In this document: positions 1-12,200 of the stretch, one piece after another
Layout of the letters: each line of letters starts with the position of its first letter
How positions within the stretch are numbered: the stretch's first letter is position 1
Assembly (NCBI RefSeq): GCF_002288925.2
Contig: NW_022098076.1
Location: 76,898,009-76,962,008, forward strand
DNA from: Delphinapterus leucas
Taxonomy: Eukaryota; Chordata; Mammalia; Artiodactyla; Monodontidae
Reading direction: 5' to 3'
Length of the DNA: 64,000 nt
Translations under genes and position numbers: made by a program
Notes under the pieces: model-generated
The model's input: only the letters and a program-made list of their open reading frames with translations
Told to the model about the DNA's origin: nothing
The model's database searches: none

Positions 1-1059
1 CATGATTCTGCCAAAGCACCCATCCCATAAGGTACACTAAGATCCCACAGAGAAGCCCTCAGACTCAGTCCTGTGTTCTCAGTGAGGCCCTGTATCCCAC
101 TCAGATCTCCATCCCATATGGGGAAATGTAGATCTGACAAAGAAACCCTTAAACCCAATCCTGGACTCTCATCCAGGTCTCCATCGCAGGTAGAATCCCC
201 AGAGAAGTGACGTCTCCCTTGTATAGGACCCCATCCCTCGAGCAGCCTGACTTCACAGTACTGATGGGCAGCTTAGAGGGTCCCGGTGGCCAAAGTCTTC
301 TCCTCAAGTCGGCCTGCTCCCACCCCTTTCCCTCATTTCACTGGGAAATCAGCCAGGGCTTTGGTGACTGAAGGTGCAAATCCTGTGAATGTGGTGCCTT
401 CCCCCACCCTGTACCATCACCAGCCCCTCCTTTGCAGCCCTGCTCCTCCACTCCCCACCCCCACCCCAGCTCCTGGGAGCCAGGAACAGCAGTGAGTACC
501 TTCCCTGGGGCTGTGAGGTCTGGTCTCCTGGGAGACAGAGATAACGCGGGTGAGAGACTAGCTCAGCTCAGGCTGGGTCCGACAGCTGGGCCTGAAAGAG
601 GTGGGTCCTGACGGGGTGAGAGCCCCACCCACACAGACTCATTGTCGTGTCCCTCTATTAACAGAGCCCCTCTTCTCTGCCCCTCAGTGGGGATGGAGAA
701 CTGGCCCCCATCCAGGGAGATGGGAGGCAGCTTTCACCACCACCCACTCACCCAGGCACAAAGCCACAGGGCTTGCACAGGGCGGCAGGGAGAGGGCACA
801 CACGTGCGCAGGTTCACATGGGCGGAAGCTACATGCACCACATGTGAACAGTCTCCTTCTAGGATCCAGTAGACACCTCAGTGGTCAAACTCATTTATGG
901 GCAGACATTTGTTCACTCACTTATTCCTTAAATATTTAATAAAGTGTACTATGTGCCAGGCACCGTGGTGAGTGCCTTGTGTACTTTCATGTGCACACAA
1001 CCCACTCCACAGTTGCCTAGAGGAGATCATCTCAGTCACCCACTCAAGATCACACAGAC

Positions 1060-1275
1060 ACTGAAGGGTTAAGAGTGTGGGCTCTGGAGTCACACTGCTG
1101 CCTGGGTTCAAATCCAAGCTCCACTGCTTATAAATTGGATGAACTTGTACTCCACTACTCAGATTTTCCCCCTGAAAAATGGGAATGATAGTTTTTAAAA
1201 CTGTTGTAAAGATTTAAATGCCTGTAAAACCCAGAACTAGCCTGCAGTAGGCATCAAATAAATGTTCGCTGTTGC
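1060..1275 (+). repeat. MIR SINE (ancient)
   Basis: Has the MIR layout: 'gtgggctctggagtcac', 'tgggttcaaatcc', and the tail 'gtaggcatcaaataaatg'. The stretch before it (905-1045, 'actatgtgccaggcacc') is another ancient MIR/L2-type fragment. Confidence 0.7.
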
Positions 1276-3046
1276 AGCTGTGGTTATAACTGGCTTTGCT
1301 GCCTAGTTCTTCCTATCCCCCTGGGGCTGGGCTGGGTTGTAGAGAGGAGTCGGGTAGCAGGCATAGCGGCATCTCCTGTCCTGAGAAGCCAGCCTAGCAC
1401 TCAGGATGGGGAGCCTTCCTGCTTCACTCCATTAGAGCCGCTCTACTGACGAGCTCAGTTGGGGAGGGTCGGGGGATATCCCAATTTCCTTTGTTTTTGT
1501 TCAAATCTCTGCTGTCTGGGTGGAACCGGAGACCTGACTTCCGGTCCTGGTGCTTTTCCTGGCTCCATATGTGGCCTTGGGCAGGTCATTCCCCATCTTG
1601 GGGCCACAGTTTTGTACCTGAAAACTAAGCTAATTGCTGATCCTGGAAGGGCCTCCCAGCCCTGACTCCTGTGATCCTGTGATGCTTCGGGAAGGGAAGG
1701 CTCCCTTCCCTCCCCACCGAGCCTCTGCCTGCACCCCGACTCCCCACTCCCCACTTTTCTCACACACACCTGGCCTAGCCCGAATGAGGGGGTGAGTTGC
1801 CACTGTCGTCATGGGGACTAATCTCCGAGAAGGTCAGTGAGGCTCTGCTTCTGCCTCGGCTGGATTGGGGATTAGCGCCTGTGTGCAAGCCCTCCCGTCC
1901 CCCCAGTGCCTCCACTCCCAGGTCTCCACACTGTTACATAGACCCTGGGCAGCCTCCACACCCAGAAGTTCCACAGCTGGGCCAGAATCAGCAGGTGGGT
2001 AGTGGGGCCAGGGCAGCTGCCACAGCTGTCTGTCCAGCTGTGGCCAAGAGAGAAAGCGGGAGAGATCGAGTCAGATCCATGCCCCTCACTACTCACATGG
2101 CCTGAGCTGTGTCCCTCTTCACCTTCTGCCCTTTAATGGGGGGAGATGGGTCTCCCAAGATAGGGGTATCACCTCTACTTCCAGCCCTGGCTCACGTTTG
2201 CCGGTCACATAGAAGCCACCTCTTTCTCCTTCGTTGTGGGTAATTTCCCCATCCCGACGTGGGGTGGGATGGAGGCTGTTTTCACATAGCTTCCCCCTTC
2301 CCCCTCACATGCTGTCTCTTCCATCCCTGGTTACCCTGACCTCTGACCCAGCATCTTCAAATCCCATCTCTCTGGAGCGTACATCCCTTGTTACCTCACA
2401 CTGCCTCTGTATCTCTGGTCTCTCTCTAACTCTCACTTTCACAGTCTGGGGTCGGGGGGAGGCGGTGTCTGCAGCCTCTCTGGACCCTGAAATCTTCCAC
2501 ACCTTCTGGGCTGCACCCTCTGTCTGTCCCTCTGTGCTTCTGCTTGGATTCTCCACTCTCTTGCTCATCCTTCTCCCCTCTCCATTTCTCATGGGCAGGT
2601 CCCTGGTCCCCCTATGGCCAGCCACACTCCAACTGCTCTTTCCCTTTTTCCGCTTCCTCCATTACCTGTCCCCTCCCCCGCTCAGGGTGCTGACAGGGAT
2701 GACAGGAAGCAGGCTCCGGCTTCGGCTTCAAGCAGGAAGGGGGAGGGGGTGGGGGCCCGCCTCGAACACCAGCTGCTGAGCACCCCCTTCCCCAAGCCCT
2801 GCACCTGCAGGGCTGCCTGGCGCCTGGAGACTCCGCCCCTGGCCAGGCAGGGGAGGATGGACCTGGAGGAGAGGCCAGATCCTCGGCCACGTCCAGGAAA
2901 TGCGGGTCTAGGGGATGGGGGGGGTGGAGGTCTGGGGAAATTGCTGCCCCCCCCCGCAGCGGGGGAAGAGGCAGTGGCTCTCTGTCACAAGGGCAGACCC
3001 CAGCCCACTGGTGGCCTCATTCTTCTCACCCCCGCCCCCAGGACTG

Positions 3047-3047
<1 letters not shown>

Positions 3048-3081
<34 letters not shown>
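3048..3081 (+). repeat. (TG)n microsatellite
   Basis: About 17 uninterrupted TG units. Confidence 0.95.
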
Positions 3082-4784
3082 GGGGGGCGGTCATTCCAAG
3101 GGGAGGCCTTTTGTTGTGCAGCCCCAGAATCTGGAGTCCTAGCCAGAGGGGGAGTGCTCTAGCCACCTTCCATGTTTCGGGGAGGGGAGCGGAAGCCCTC
3201 AAAGACACAGGGAAGATGTGCCAGCACCAGGGCCAGGCGAATCAATCAGTGCCAGGCTGGGAGGCCAGGAGAGGGGCTGCACACACCCAGCCTGGGACCC
3301 ATGGACTTCCCCTCGCCCTCACGGCCCAGGCTGCTGCACGGAGATTCAGCCTGCGGTCCACCCTCTCCCCGGACCTGCCTGGGATCTGTCAGAGCCATCT
3401 CATCCCCTCCCCCTCCCTTTCTCTGTGCCAAGGACTCAGCAGATCCTGTGGAGCCTGCGGGTAGTTGGGTGAGGGGTGGCAGTGGAGTGGGGGGAAAGTG
3501 GAGGGGGAAAGCCAGCACCCCCAGGAACATTCAAATTGGAGTCAGAAGGGACCAGTGACTCCTGACCCTCATTCCCATCTCCCTGGGGACTGCCTCGGCC
3601 TGGGTGTGTGGGGTACAGTCCCTCCCCATAAAGCTTCCTCACCCTTAGGGGAAACTGGGCTCCTTACTGCTGTCCAAGGAGCCTTCCTTCCACCCCTGAC
3701 CTACAACTGGCCCTTCCCTCCAGGGCTGGCTCAGCATCACCGTCAGTTTTGGGAGGTGGAGTGGAGTACACCTGGAATCACAGGGCAGAGGCTCGACTGG
3801 GAGCTCAGACTGACCCCAGGCCTCGGTTCTAGGCTCTCCAAGCAGGAGGCCAGGGGTCTACGGCAATCTTCATCCTCCTCCCCCGTGTCAGATCTTAACA
3901 CTTTGAGTCACTGAAAAGGCGGGTGGTCTGTCCTAGGTTTGGGTTGTGGCTAATGACCCATGGACTCCCACCTAATCTGAGGGCCACTCAGACCTACCCC
4001 ACCTCCAGCTGACTGAAACAAGAGGCCTCGGGATTATGAAGTTTGGGAAAGGCAGTGAGCTGCAGTGCCTGGGAACCCCATCAGGCAAGGGCTACCGGAC
4101 CCCGTGTTTGTCCTTTTCGATCAGTCTGTCTGTCTTGAACATGGGAAGACTGAAGGATGGGTCAAGGAGATGGCAGGGAGTGAACCCTCAGGATGTCAGC
4201 ACCAAAGATATGTGGAGGAGCTGGACTTGATCCACCGTGATTCTAGCTCCCCCCACCCAGATTTTCCACACCTCATAGCTGTTGTTCCAACCCCTTGAGA
4301 GCCTCAAACTTCCCAGGTCAGGGGCCTCAAAAGTATTGCTAAAAGCCCAGAAACTAGGGTATGGGGACTGGTGGGACCCACGCGGGAGGCCAGACCAACC
4401 CCCCTCATTGCGCAAATGGGGGATGGGGGTTGGAGGAAAGCCCGAGGAGAGGCCATGAAATGACTTGCCCAAGGCCACAGAAGTCGCTGGGACAGAGCCG
4501 GACTAGAAGGCGGGTTTTCACCTCCGGAAGGGCTCCTGACCAGGCCCACAGCCCCCCATGCCACCCGGTGGAGCCTGCTCCGCCGGCCCGTATTATCCGG
4601 AATCGAGCCGGGCAGCCCAGGAGTTGCGGGCAGGACCAGGCAGTGCGGGCGGGGCCGGATGGGAGCCGGATCTCCCCGGGGAGCGGCGCACAGCCTCTCC
4701 GACCCTTATGGCGGCGGCGGCGGCGACAGGTGCTTGCGTGGCGATCGGGCCGGGCCCCCGGGCGGGTGCTGAGAGGCCGCCCCT

Positions 4785-4848
4785 GCCTCACGCGAGCCGA
4801 ACGAACAAAACGCTCAGGTCCGGTTTGTGCGAGGGGCTCGTCGCGGGG
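4785..4848 (-). ncRNA. MIR375: MIR375 microRNA precursor
   Basis: On the minus strand this 64-nt stretch equals, as far as I recall it, the human pre-miR-375 hairpin. The mature miR-375-3p occupies 4809 down to 4788 (it begins UUUGUUCG and ends GCGUGA). The opposite arm lies near 4848-4822. miR-375 is an islet, pituitary and epithelial microRNA that restrains insulin secretion (known targets include MTPN and PDK1). It is intergenic, about 1.2 kb downstream of the CFAP65 stop codon on the same strand, which is the position known for mammals. A TATA box and E-boxes lie upstream. Identity is near certain from sequence plus synteny. Confidence 0.98.
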
Positions 4849-5116
4849 CGGGAGCGGAGGGCCCGGGGCCAGGCTGTGGCCCTCGGTGGTCTCCTGGTCC
4901 TGGTCTTCGGCGAGCGCAGTGCGGCACAGCACTCCGCTAGCTGCCGCCCTCCCCTGCGCGCGTCTGCGGCTGACACGTCGGCGGCCGCAGTGGCCACTAC
5001 AGGTGCGCACCTGGCCCGCCCCTCCCTTCCTGGCCACCCTCCACCCGGCCGGGCCCTGCCTGGCTTGGTCCCCAGCGCACGCCCCGGAGCTTGTGCCGGA
5101 GCCCCGGCTCAGCGCG

Positions 5117-5123
5117 CTTTATA
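5117..5123 (-). promoter_or_regulatory. TATA box of the pri-miR-375 promoter
   Basis: The minus strand reads TATAAAG here, about 270 nt upstream of the miR-375 hairpin. Initiation would be expected roughly 25-30 nt further along the minus strand, near 5090. A TATA-containing, islet-selective promoter just upstream of the hairpin is described for mouse and human miR-375. That this box is the functional one is inferred from position. Confidence 0.7.
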
Positions 5124-5148
5124 CGGCCTACTCAGTCCCCGCCCCTAG

Positions 5149-5179
<31 letters not shown>

Positions 5180-5203
5180 CACACGCACACACACACTCAC
5201 ACC
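5149..5203 (+). repeat. (CA)n microsatellite in the pri-miR-375 promoter
   Basis: Interrupted CA repeat with CG and CT variants, starting 26 nt upstream (minus-strand sense) of the TATA box. Confidence 0.95.
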
Positions 5204-5366
5204 TGTCCGGGCGCCCGTTTGCTCGCGGCAAATATTGACTCAGAGGAGGCGGAGCGCCCCTCTCCCCGCCCCCGCCTAGGCTTTGGGGCCGGAGCTCCTC
5301 CGAGGCCTTGGCGGTGGCGGTGGAGGGGGGGGGGTGTCGGGGACCTGGGCGCCTCTGGAACAACAC

Positions 5367-5391
5367 CAGATGTCACTTTTCCACCCACCTG
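5367..5391. promoter_or_regulatory. Paired E-boxes upstream of pri-miR-375
   Basis: CAGATG (5367-5372) and CACCTG (5386-5391) are two E-boxes 14 nt apart, about 245 nt upstream of the TATA box on the minus strand. CAGATG is a typical NeuroD1/E47 core, and bHLH factors are known activators of islet miR-375. An AP-1-like TGACTCA lies at 5236-5242 between them and the TATA box. Function is inferred from position and motif only. Confidence 0.4.
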
Positions 5392-6047
5392 CCTCGGGGA
5401 GGGGGGGTGGAGCCGAGGACAGAGGCTGCCAGGCGGAGGTTAGGGGGAACCGGAGGTGGGTATCCTAGGGAAAGTGGGACATCTCCTGGTCTGGGGATTC
5501 AGATTCACGATGAGAGTCGTTTAGTAGGGTCTGTGGCCCGCTGTCTAGCGATGATCTCCACCCGCACCCCAGCTTCTAGTTCTTGGCCCTCCGCGAAGTG
5601 CCTCGATTTCCCAACCTCAGCAGAGTCCCGGGAGTCCGGCAGATGCTGAGAAAAAGCTAGAGGTGGAAGGGCCGAGCCTCAGAGCAAGCGCGGCGGGGAA
5701 AGGGTAGGGGTGGCAACCTTGCTCCGCGGCCACCTGCTGCGCAGACCAGGCCTGGCGCTCGGCTCCTGTCCACCCGGCTCTGCTGGGTCAAAGGCCAGCC
5801 AGGCCCCGCCCGAAGCGCCCCCCTTTGGCCAGACCAGGTCCAGCGCCTGGCAGCGAGCAGCGAGAACTCTTGCCCAGCTGCCGAGCGGAGTGGAGAGGCG
5901 CAACCTCCCAGGCCCTAAGTCTCCAATGAGTCGAGGCGGTCCACCTTGGCCGCTTCCACCATCTGTCCCTCTGAGACCGCGCGCGCGATTTCTTGTCGCG
6001 TCGGGGAAATAAAGTTAAGGCAGATATAGAAATAAAGCTATAGATGC

Positions 6048-6053
6048 TTTACT
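6048..6053 (-). other. Variant poly(A) signal AGTAAA of CFAP65
   Basis: AGTAAA on the minus strand, 32 nt past the stop codon. No AATAAA occurs on that strand in the next 50 nt, so this common variant hexamer is the best candidate. It implies a very short 3' UTR. Confidence 0.55.
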
Positions 6054-6084
6054 GGGGGGTGATGGAGAGGGGGGCGGGAGGAAC

Positions 6085-6217
6085 CTAGAGCTGCAAGTCG
6101 GAGCGGGCGGGCGCTGGCGTCTGCAAACAGTTGGTGGGGGGCGGCTCAGTCGAGCCGGGCATCTCCGCTTGCTGCGGCCCCGGGGACGCCGCCGGCAGCG
6201 AGTCGGGAGTCAGAATC
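6085..6217 (-). CDS. CFAP65: CFAP65 terminal coding exon
   Basis: From acceptor atccag at 6218: 43 codons after the split Arg, [20 protein letters not shown] to ARSDLQL, then TAG at 6087-6085. The tail is Pro/Ser/Ala-rich. The 3' UTR is short, ending about 50 nt beyond the stop if the AGTAAA signal is used. Confidence 0.93.
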
Positions 6218-9200
6218 CTGGATGACAGAAAGCTCCAGGTAGGGGGGGGTCGGGGAGAGCCTTCCCGCCGAGCCTGCCCGTCCCTGCAGCCCCTCGCGCC
6301 CCTCCAGCGGCCGCTGGCCCGGGCCCCCCGACCTGGGAACGCTGAGCGGCGGCAGGGCGATGACGCGTGGCCGCGAAGTGAGCACCACCTCCCCGCGGCT
6401 CGCCTCCACCAGGATGTTCTGGATCATGTTCTCCAGCAGCGCCTCCTGCAGGCTAACGAAAGCCGGGAGCCTACGGGGCGGGAGGCGGGGGCGCCGGGGT
6501 CAGCGCCGCCACCGACCGCGCTCTGGTCCTCCGCTGGCCTCCTCTGGGCTGTATCGTTTGCCGCGTGCTCTACGTGGATTCTCATTTTAACTCCCCGCCC
6601 TCCCAACACTATGAGGCATCCTTGTTCCAATTTTACAGACGTTCAAACTAGGGCTTAAACAGACCAAGTTGCCAAACGTCACGCTGCTGGTACACGTGGT
6701 GGGATTCGAACCCAGGGAATCGGAGTCCCCATCCCAGGGCCAGGGTTGGGGAAAGGCATCGAGCGGTGAGACGGTGCAGAAGGGACTCCTGGGGAATCCC
6801 ACCACGGACAGAAAACCCCAGAGCAGCCCCAGGGAAAGGCGGTGCAAGAAGAGGTGGTACTTTTCTCCTGGCTCTAAAAACTCATTTAAGAGACTTTGAC
6901 GGCTATAATCACCCTCCTGAAAGTGGTGTGATGGTAAACGTTAATAGTCTGCTCTTGGAGAAGAAAATTAAAGCTTGGATCGCCATTTCGTAAATACTCC
7001 CACTGAGGCCTTAAGTGTCCAACAGTGATGTCAATGAACACTGAGTAGGAAAGAGAAGCTCACACAGGTAGAGCCCCAGCACACCATTGCCTCCTAGGAT
7101 CCTTCTGCACTTGACCCCGCCATCCCCCCCCAAACCCTCACCGTGGTCTGGCTGCTTACCGGCTGATGGCCTCCTTCTCATCCTGCTCTTGCTTCTCCTT
7201 CAGTGAGACCTTCAGCTGTTGCTGCCACTGCCATTTCAGGGACTCCTGGGACGTGGGCTGCAGTGTGGGCTTCGTCTCCGTCCAGGGCAACTTCTCTTCC
7301 TCCTCCTCCAGCTCCTCCTCTCCCCCCTCTTCCTTCTTCCTCAGCCTCCGTTTGTCTTCCGCCTCCTCTTTGTCTTTGCTGACCTCAGAGCTGCTGGAGG
7401 ACTGAGACGTGGCTGGAGCTAAGTGCAGGCTGCCGTTCTGGGATGTGAACCTTGCCGACTGCTCATTCCAGAACTGGCAGAAGTAAGGCATTTGCTCCAC
7501 CAGGTTTCGGTCCACAGCCTCATGGAAGATCTTGTCCTCCAGCAGACCCCTGGGTGGCAGGGAGGAGGAGAAGGTCCTCACTGAGAGGCCTTGCAGCCCC
7601 CTGTGGGGGGCTCTGGCTTCAGGGGTTCCCCAAGGGGTGGTTCTTGGCTACTGTGTCCACAAACAGGTGCTAGGTGCGGGGAGGGGAGCCCCTGATCAGT
7701 TGCTCCCTCCCATTCCTTCTTTAGATAAAGGTATCTCTGGGCCCCGTGGATTCTTAAAGATGAACATTTTATGGTAGAGGAAGAGCCAGGATGTCAGAGT
7801 TACACAGATGAGGCCCGGAGCCCTGGAGAGACAGTGAACTGGCTCCAGACCACATCTACCAGCCATGACAAGGCAGAACTCGGGACCCAGCCCTGAGGAT
7901 CCCTCCAGCCAGATCCATTAGAGCTGTACCATCCTCAAGGGCCTGGGACCACCAGTGGAAGGATCTTGTGAGGAAGTTCTATCTTTCAGGAAAGGAAGGG
8001 CTGGGATTTCAGGGGCTTTGGCTGGACCCAGAATTGACGAATGAACTAGGGAGATGGAGGGGTGAGCGTTTAGGGGGTGGGTGGTCACCTGATAATGGTG
8101 GTGAGACAGTCAGTCAGGAGCTGCTTCTCCTGCTTGGAGACAGGGGCCCACTTGTCCGTGGATACTTCCTCACCAGCCTCCGACTCCTCCCTGGGGTACT
8201 TCCTCTTTGGCAGCTCCCTGGGGCAGGCCGTGGCATTCTGAGTGGCCTGGGCAAGCCACCACGCTGGGGTTGGGGGCATGAGCAGTGATGGTGGCTGCCC
8301 AGTCATGAGGACATAGGTGAGTTTGGGGCTTCCCCAGCCTTAACCCAACATAGTGCTGCTGCATTTGGGGAACCAAGCCCGACTCTCAGAGTCGGCACAG
8401 GACCTGGAGAGGCTCCAATTTGGAAAGGGAAGGAAGGAGGGGAGGCAGGGAGGCCTAAGTGGGTTCCCCAGGGGCTCTGGCTCTTTGCCCCCTTCTCATA
8501 AGGGCCTAACAGTAATGGGGGCATTCTGGGCCCAGCAGTGCCCCAGAAGTCCCAGTGATACTGCACGTGCTTCAAGCCCTCAGCAAGGGTGAGGTCTGGG
8601 CAGTCCTGTTCTAGAGCGGGAGGGTGGCAGAGAGCAGAGCAAGCAGACCCCTCCCTCCCTGAGAGTTCACCGGTGCAAGAAGTGGCGGGGAAAGTCAGAG
8701 AAGAAGTTGGCCAGGAAGTAGTCGGTGGCATGGGCGCGGGCAGTGAGGCCTAAGCTGAGCATCCCTGGCGAGGGCGGCTGGGGGCATGGCCAGCGTGTCT
8801 CCTCCTTTGCGATCTTAAGGCTCCAGCTGGTTGGGCAGTTGAGACACCACTGGTTCTTGATGGGGGGCAGCGTCTTTGGGAAAGGGGAGGCATGGATGAC
8901 AGGAGCTTAGGGACTGCACTCCCATCACTGATGGGTCCTTAGCCCCCCAACCAGGTCTTTTGTGACACCCCTGGCATTTCATCCGCACCCATTGGCACTT
9001 TCATCCCTCCCTTCCAGGAGACTAGACCAGAGGTTGGATGTCTCTCTGGAGAGGAAGCAAGGATCCTCTCAAGTTATCCCAAGGAGACAGGCCTGGGCTT
9101 ATGTCCTCACCCTGTACTTGCTCACAGGTTCACAAGCTGTACAACACGCCCTTCTCTGTGGAAGCAAAGAGACCCCCTGCTTAGGACGCAAGAGGCCTAG

Positions 9201-12200
9201 AGGGACTCCCCTCTTCTTCCTCTTCCTGCTGACCCACGGAGGGCCTGAAATCAATGTCAGCACCTGCTGCCCCCTTGGTTCTGCCCAACTCCCAGCCACA
9301 CCCTCTTCCAGAACCTTCCCTAGGGAAGTGCTGCCTGCAGACTTGGAAAATCTGGTTACCTAACTAAAGGAAAGAAATGGAGATGCCACCAAACAATGCA
9401 GGCTGCCCCAAGGGTACTTGTCTGGTGCCCTGGAGCTTTGTGGTTTGGCTTGATAAGGAAACAGCCTTCCTTATTAAGCCTTAATTCAGAAATCCCTTCT
9501 CCCATAGCCCTCAAGACATGATTTGCCTTCACAGTTGGGCCAGAGGTTCAGAGGGGAGTAGTGTCTCCCTGGGGGTTCAGTGTGGAGTACACAGGGGTGA
9601 TTGAGGTGCAAGAATGCAACCGTGGGGACTTCCCTGCTGGCGCAGTGGTTAAGAATACGCCTGCCAATGCAAGGGTCACGGGTTTGAGCTCTGGTCGGGG
9701 AAGATGCCACGTGCCGGAGAGCAACTAAGCCCGTGCGCCACAACTACTGAGCCTGCGCGCCACAGCTACTGAGGCCCGCGTGCCTAGAGCCCGTGCTCCG
9801 CAACAAGAGAAGCCACTGCAATAAGAAGCAACACAACGAAGAGTAGACCCTGCTCACTGCAACTAGAGAAAGGCCGCGTGTAGCAATGAAGACCCAACGC
9901 AGACAAAAAAAAGAATGCAACTGTGGGGAGGAGGATCCAAGGTGGATACTTTGTATCAATTATTATCAGTCTCCCCTGCATAAATAGTAGTAGCCCATGT
10001 TTAGCGAGTGCTTACTGGGTGCCAGGCACTGTTGTAGGCACTTTACATGCATTAACTCATTTAATCCTCGCAGCAGTGCCACAAAGCAGATAACAATTTA
10101 TTCACATTTTAAAATATTTTGGGGCTTCCATGGTGGTGCAGTGGTTAAGAATCCGTCTGCCAATGAAGGGGACACGGGTTTGAGCCCTGGTCTGGGAAGA
10201 TCCCACATGCCACATAGCAACTAAGCCCGTGTGCCACAGCTACTGAGCTTGCGCTCTAGAGCCTGTGAACCACAACTACTGAGCCCGCGTGCCACAACTA
10301 CTGAAGCCCTCACGCCTACAGCCGGTGCTCCTCAACAAGAGAAGCCACCGCAGTGAGAAGCCCGCGCACCGCAATGATGAGTAGCCCCTGCTCGCCGCAA
10401 CTAGAGAAAGCCCGCATGCAGCAATGAAAACCCAATGCAGCCAAAAATAAATAAATAAAATAAATTTTAAAAAGAATAAAATAAAATATTTTAACAACTT
10501 TTCTTTTAACATTTTTTTTTGGGCCATGCTGCACAGCTTGTGGGATCTCAGTTCCCTGACCAGGGACTGAACCCGGGCCATGGCAGTGGAAGCCCGGAAT
10601 CCTAACCACTAGGCCACCAGGGAACTCCCTTTTTAACCTTCTTAATATGGAAAATTTCAAAAGTATACAAAAGTGGAGAGAGTGCTACAAAGAATCTTCC
10701 ATTACCCCCCACCCAGCTTCAGCAATTAGCAGTTCATGGCCAATTTTGTCTCATCTATAACCCATCTCTGGATTATCTTGAAGCCAGTCTCAGATGTCAT
10801 ATTACCCCCCATTATACAGTTGAGGGAACTAAGAGGTTAAATAACTTGACTAAGATCACAGAGCTAGAAATCATCAAAGTCAGGAAACAAACCCGGGCAA
10901 TTTGTTTCCAGAGCCTGTACCTGAAACCACTACGCCACACTCTCTTCCATCAGAAGGTGAGCTCTGCCTGGTTTCCCCTGGGTCCCCAGTGCCCAGCACC
11001 GGGTGGGTATTCATTAAATACAGGCTACATGAAGCAGGGAGTGGTCAGCCAGCTTTCAGTATCTAGAGAGTCTCTTGGGGATGTGCTATGCTTAGCCTAA
11101 TGAAAGAAATCTAATCTCTTAAGTCAGGCTGACCAGTTTTTTAGGACCACCTCGGATCACCACCTCTGTCCCCTCTGGCAAGGCCAATCGGAAAGCTCTG
11201 TGGTGTTCAAAGCCCACCCTGCCCTCATCACCTTTGCTTTCCTATCTGTGATGGTGAACTCCACTCCCTGCCGCACCTTCTCGTCCTCCCAGTCCTGCAG
11301 TTCCTTATGGTACTGAGTCAGGAGTTTCTGCCGGTACACCTGTGGCTCAGGACAAGGAGAGAGAAGACCAAGGTCTGGAGGGCCTTGGCCTGGGTCTGTG
11401 CTGTGGGCCCACCACTCTTCCAGACGTTGGCCTTTGCCTCTCTCTGGGGGTCTGGGGATATCACAGACCACCCCACACCTCAAGACTGGGAGCTGCGCAC
11501 CATCCCAGCTTCTCGCTAAGGCTGATCCTACCTTGCATACCAGGTCCATGCTATAGAAGCTGGCATGCACTGAGGCCTTCAGGGTCACCACAAACGGGAT
11601 CGCCTCTTCGGGAGCCACCTTTCCTCTCATAGGACTCACAGACACCTATTTGTTTTGGGAAGGAGTCTCTGGAGCTTCACAGGGATTGTATGGGACAAGA
11701 TGGGATAGGGGGTGGGATGGGGTGGGATGGGGTAGGATGGGATGGGGTGAGTCTAGAGCCCCTCTGGAGGTTCTCATTCTGCAAACACAGGGAACTCTCA
11801 CCTCCCCAAAGTCTAGAGCCTTCCGCTGCCAGACAAAGACAATTGTCTCATTCTTGGAGATGTTGTTGAGAAACAGCAGGCGGCTGCACTTGCTCTGCAC
11901 AGGAATGTTTCCCAGGGAGATATGAGATTGGGACAGGAAGACGTCCTGTTGGTGGGGACAACACAACAGCAACTTTGGGAGGTGAAGAAATACTAAGCAT
12001 AGCAACCACTACCAGTCACTGAGTGCTTTCAACAGGCCAGGTACCACTGTAGGCAACTGACATGCATTTGGTCCTTACAGTGGCCCAATATATAGGCTAC
12101 TACTATATATAGGTACTACTATAAACCATCTTCACTTTATAGATGTGCTGCTAAGGTCCAGAGAGCATAGATAATTTTCCAAAGGTCTCTCACAGGCACA

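Larger units (their letters stand above)
1..4500. other. Intergenic DNA between CRYBA2 (off window) and MIR375
   Basis: No coding exon is recognisable. It contains a decayed repeat near 40-210, ancient MIR-type sequence (905-1275), and a TG microsatellite. CT-rich unique sequence (2.1-3.6 kb) yields only chance open frames. No crystallin Greek-key exon was seen. Confidence 0.6.
4550..6560. other. CpG-rich island over MIR375 and the CFAP65 3' end
   Basis: Dense CG dinucleotides, GC boxes and runs such as gcggcggcggcgg distinguish this stretch from its flanks. It covers the MIR375 hairpin, its promoter and the last two CFAP65 exons. Edges were estimated by eye. Open frames here on the plus strand are GC-driven and not genes. 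Confidence 0.7.
9975..10945 (+). repeat. Ancient MIR-type element split by later insertions
   Basis: The left part (9975-10110, 'gtgccaggcactgttgtagg') and right part (10805-10945, 'attatacagttgagggaact') look like two halves of one MIR-family element. Between them lie two SINEs and an old L1-like fragment (about 10640-10800). Confidence 0.45.

Noticed and set aside
3048..3081. Possible CRISPR-like or satellite array
   Set aside because: It is a simple TG microsatellite; no spaced direct repeats of CRISPR type occur in the window.
1..4500. Search for CRYBA2 exons
   Set aside because: No crystallin Greek-key motif was found on either strand; the gene should lie further left.
4361..5443. 360-codon plus-strand open frame
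   Set aside because: It lies in the CpG island antisense to MIR375, has a translated CA repeat and Arg/Pro/Ala-rich composition, and no homology I recognise. High GC alone makes stops rare here.
8218..8263. Longer version of CFAP65 exon 29 starting at an upstream AG
   Set aside because: The upstream acceptor breaks phase with exon 28, while ccccag at 8218 restores RELPKRKY in frame.
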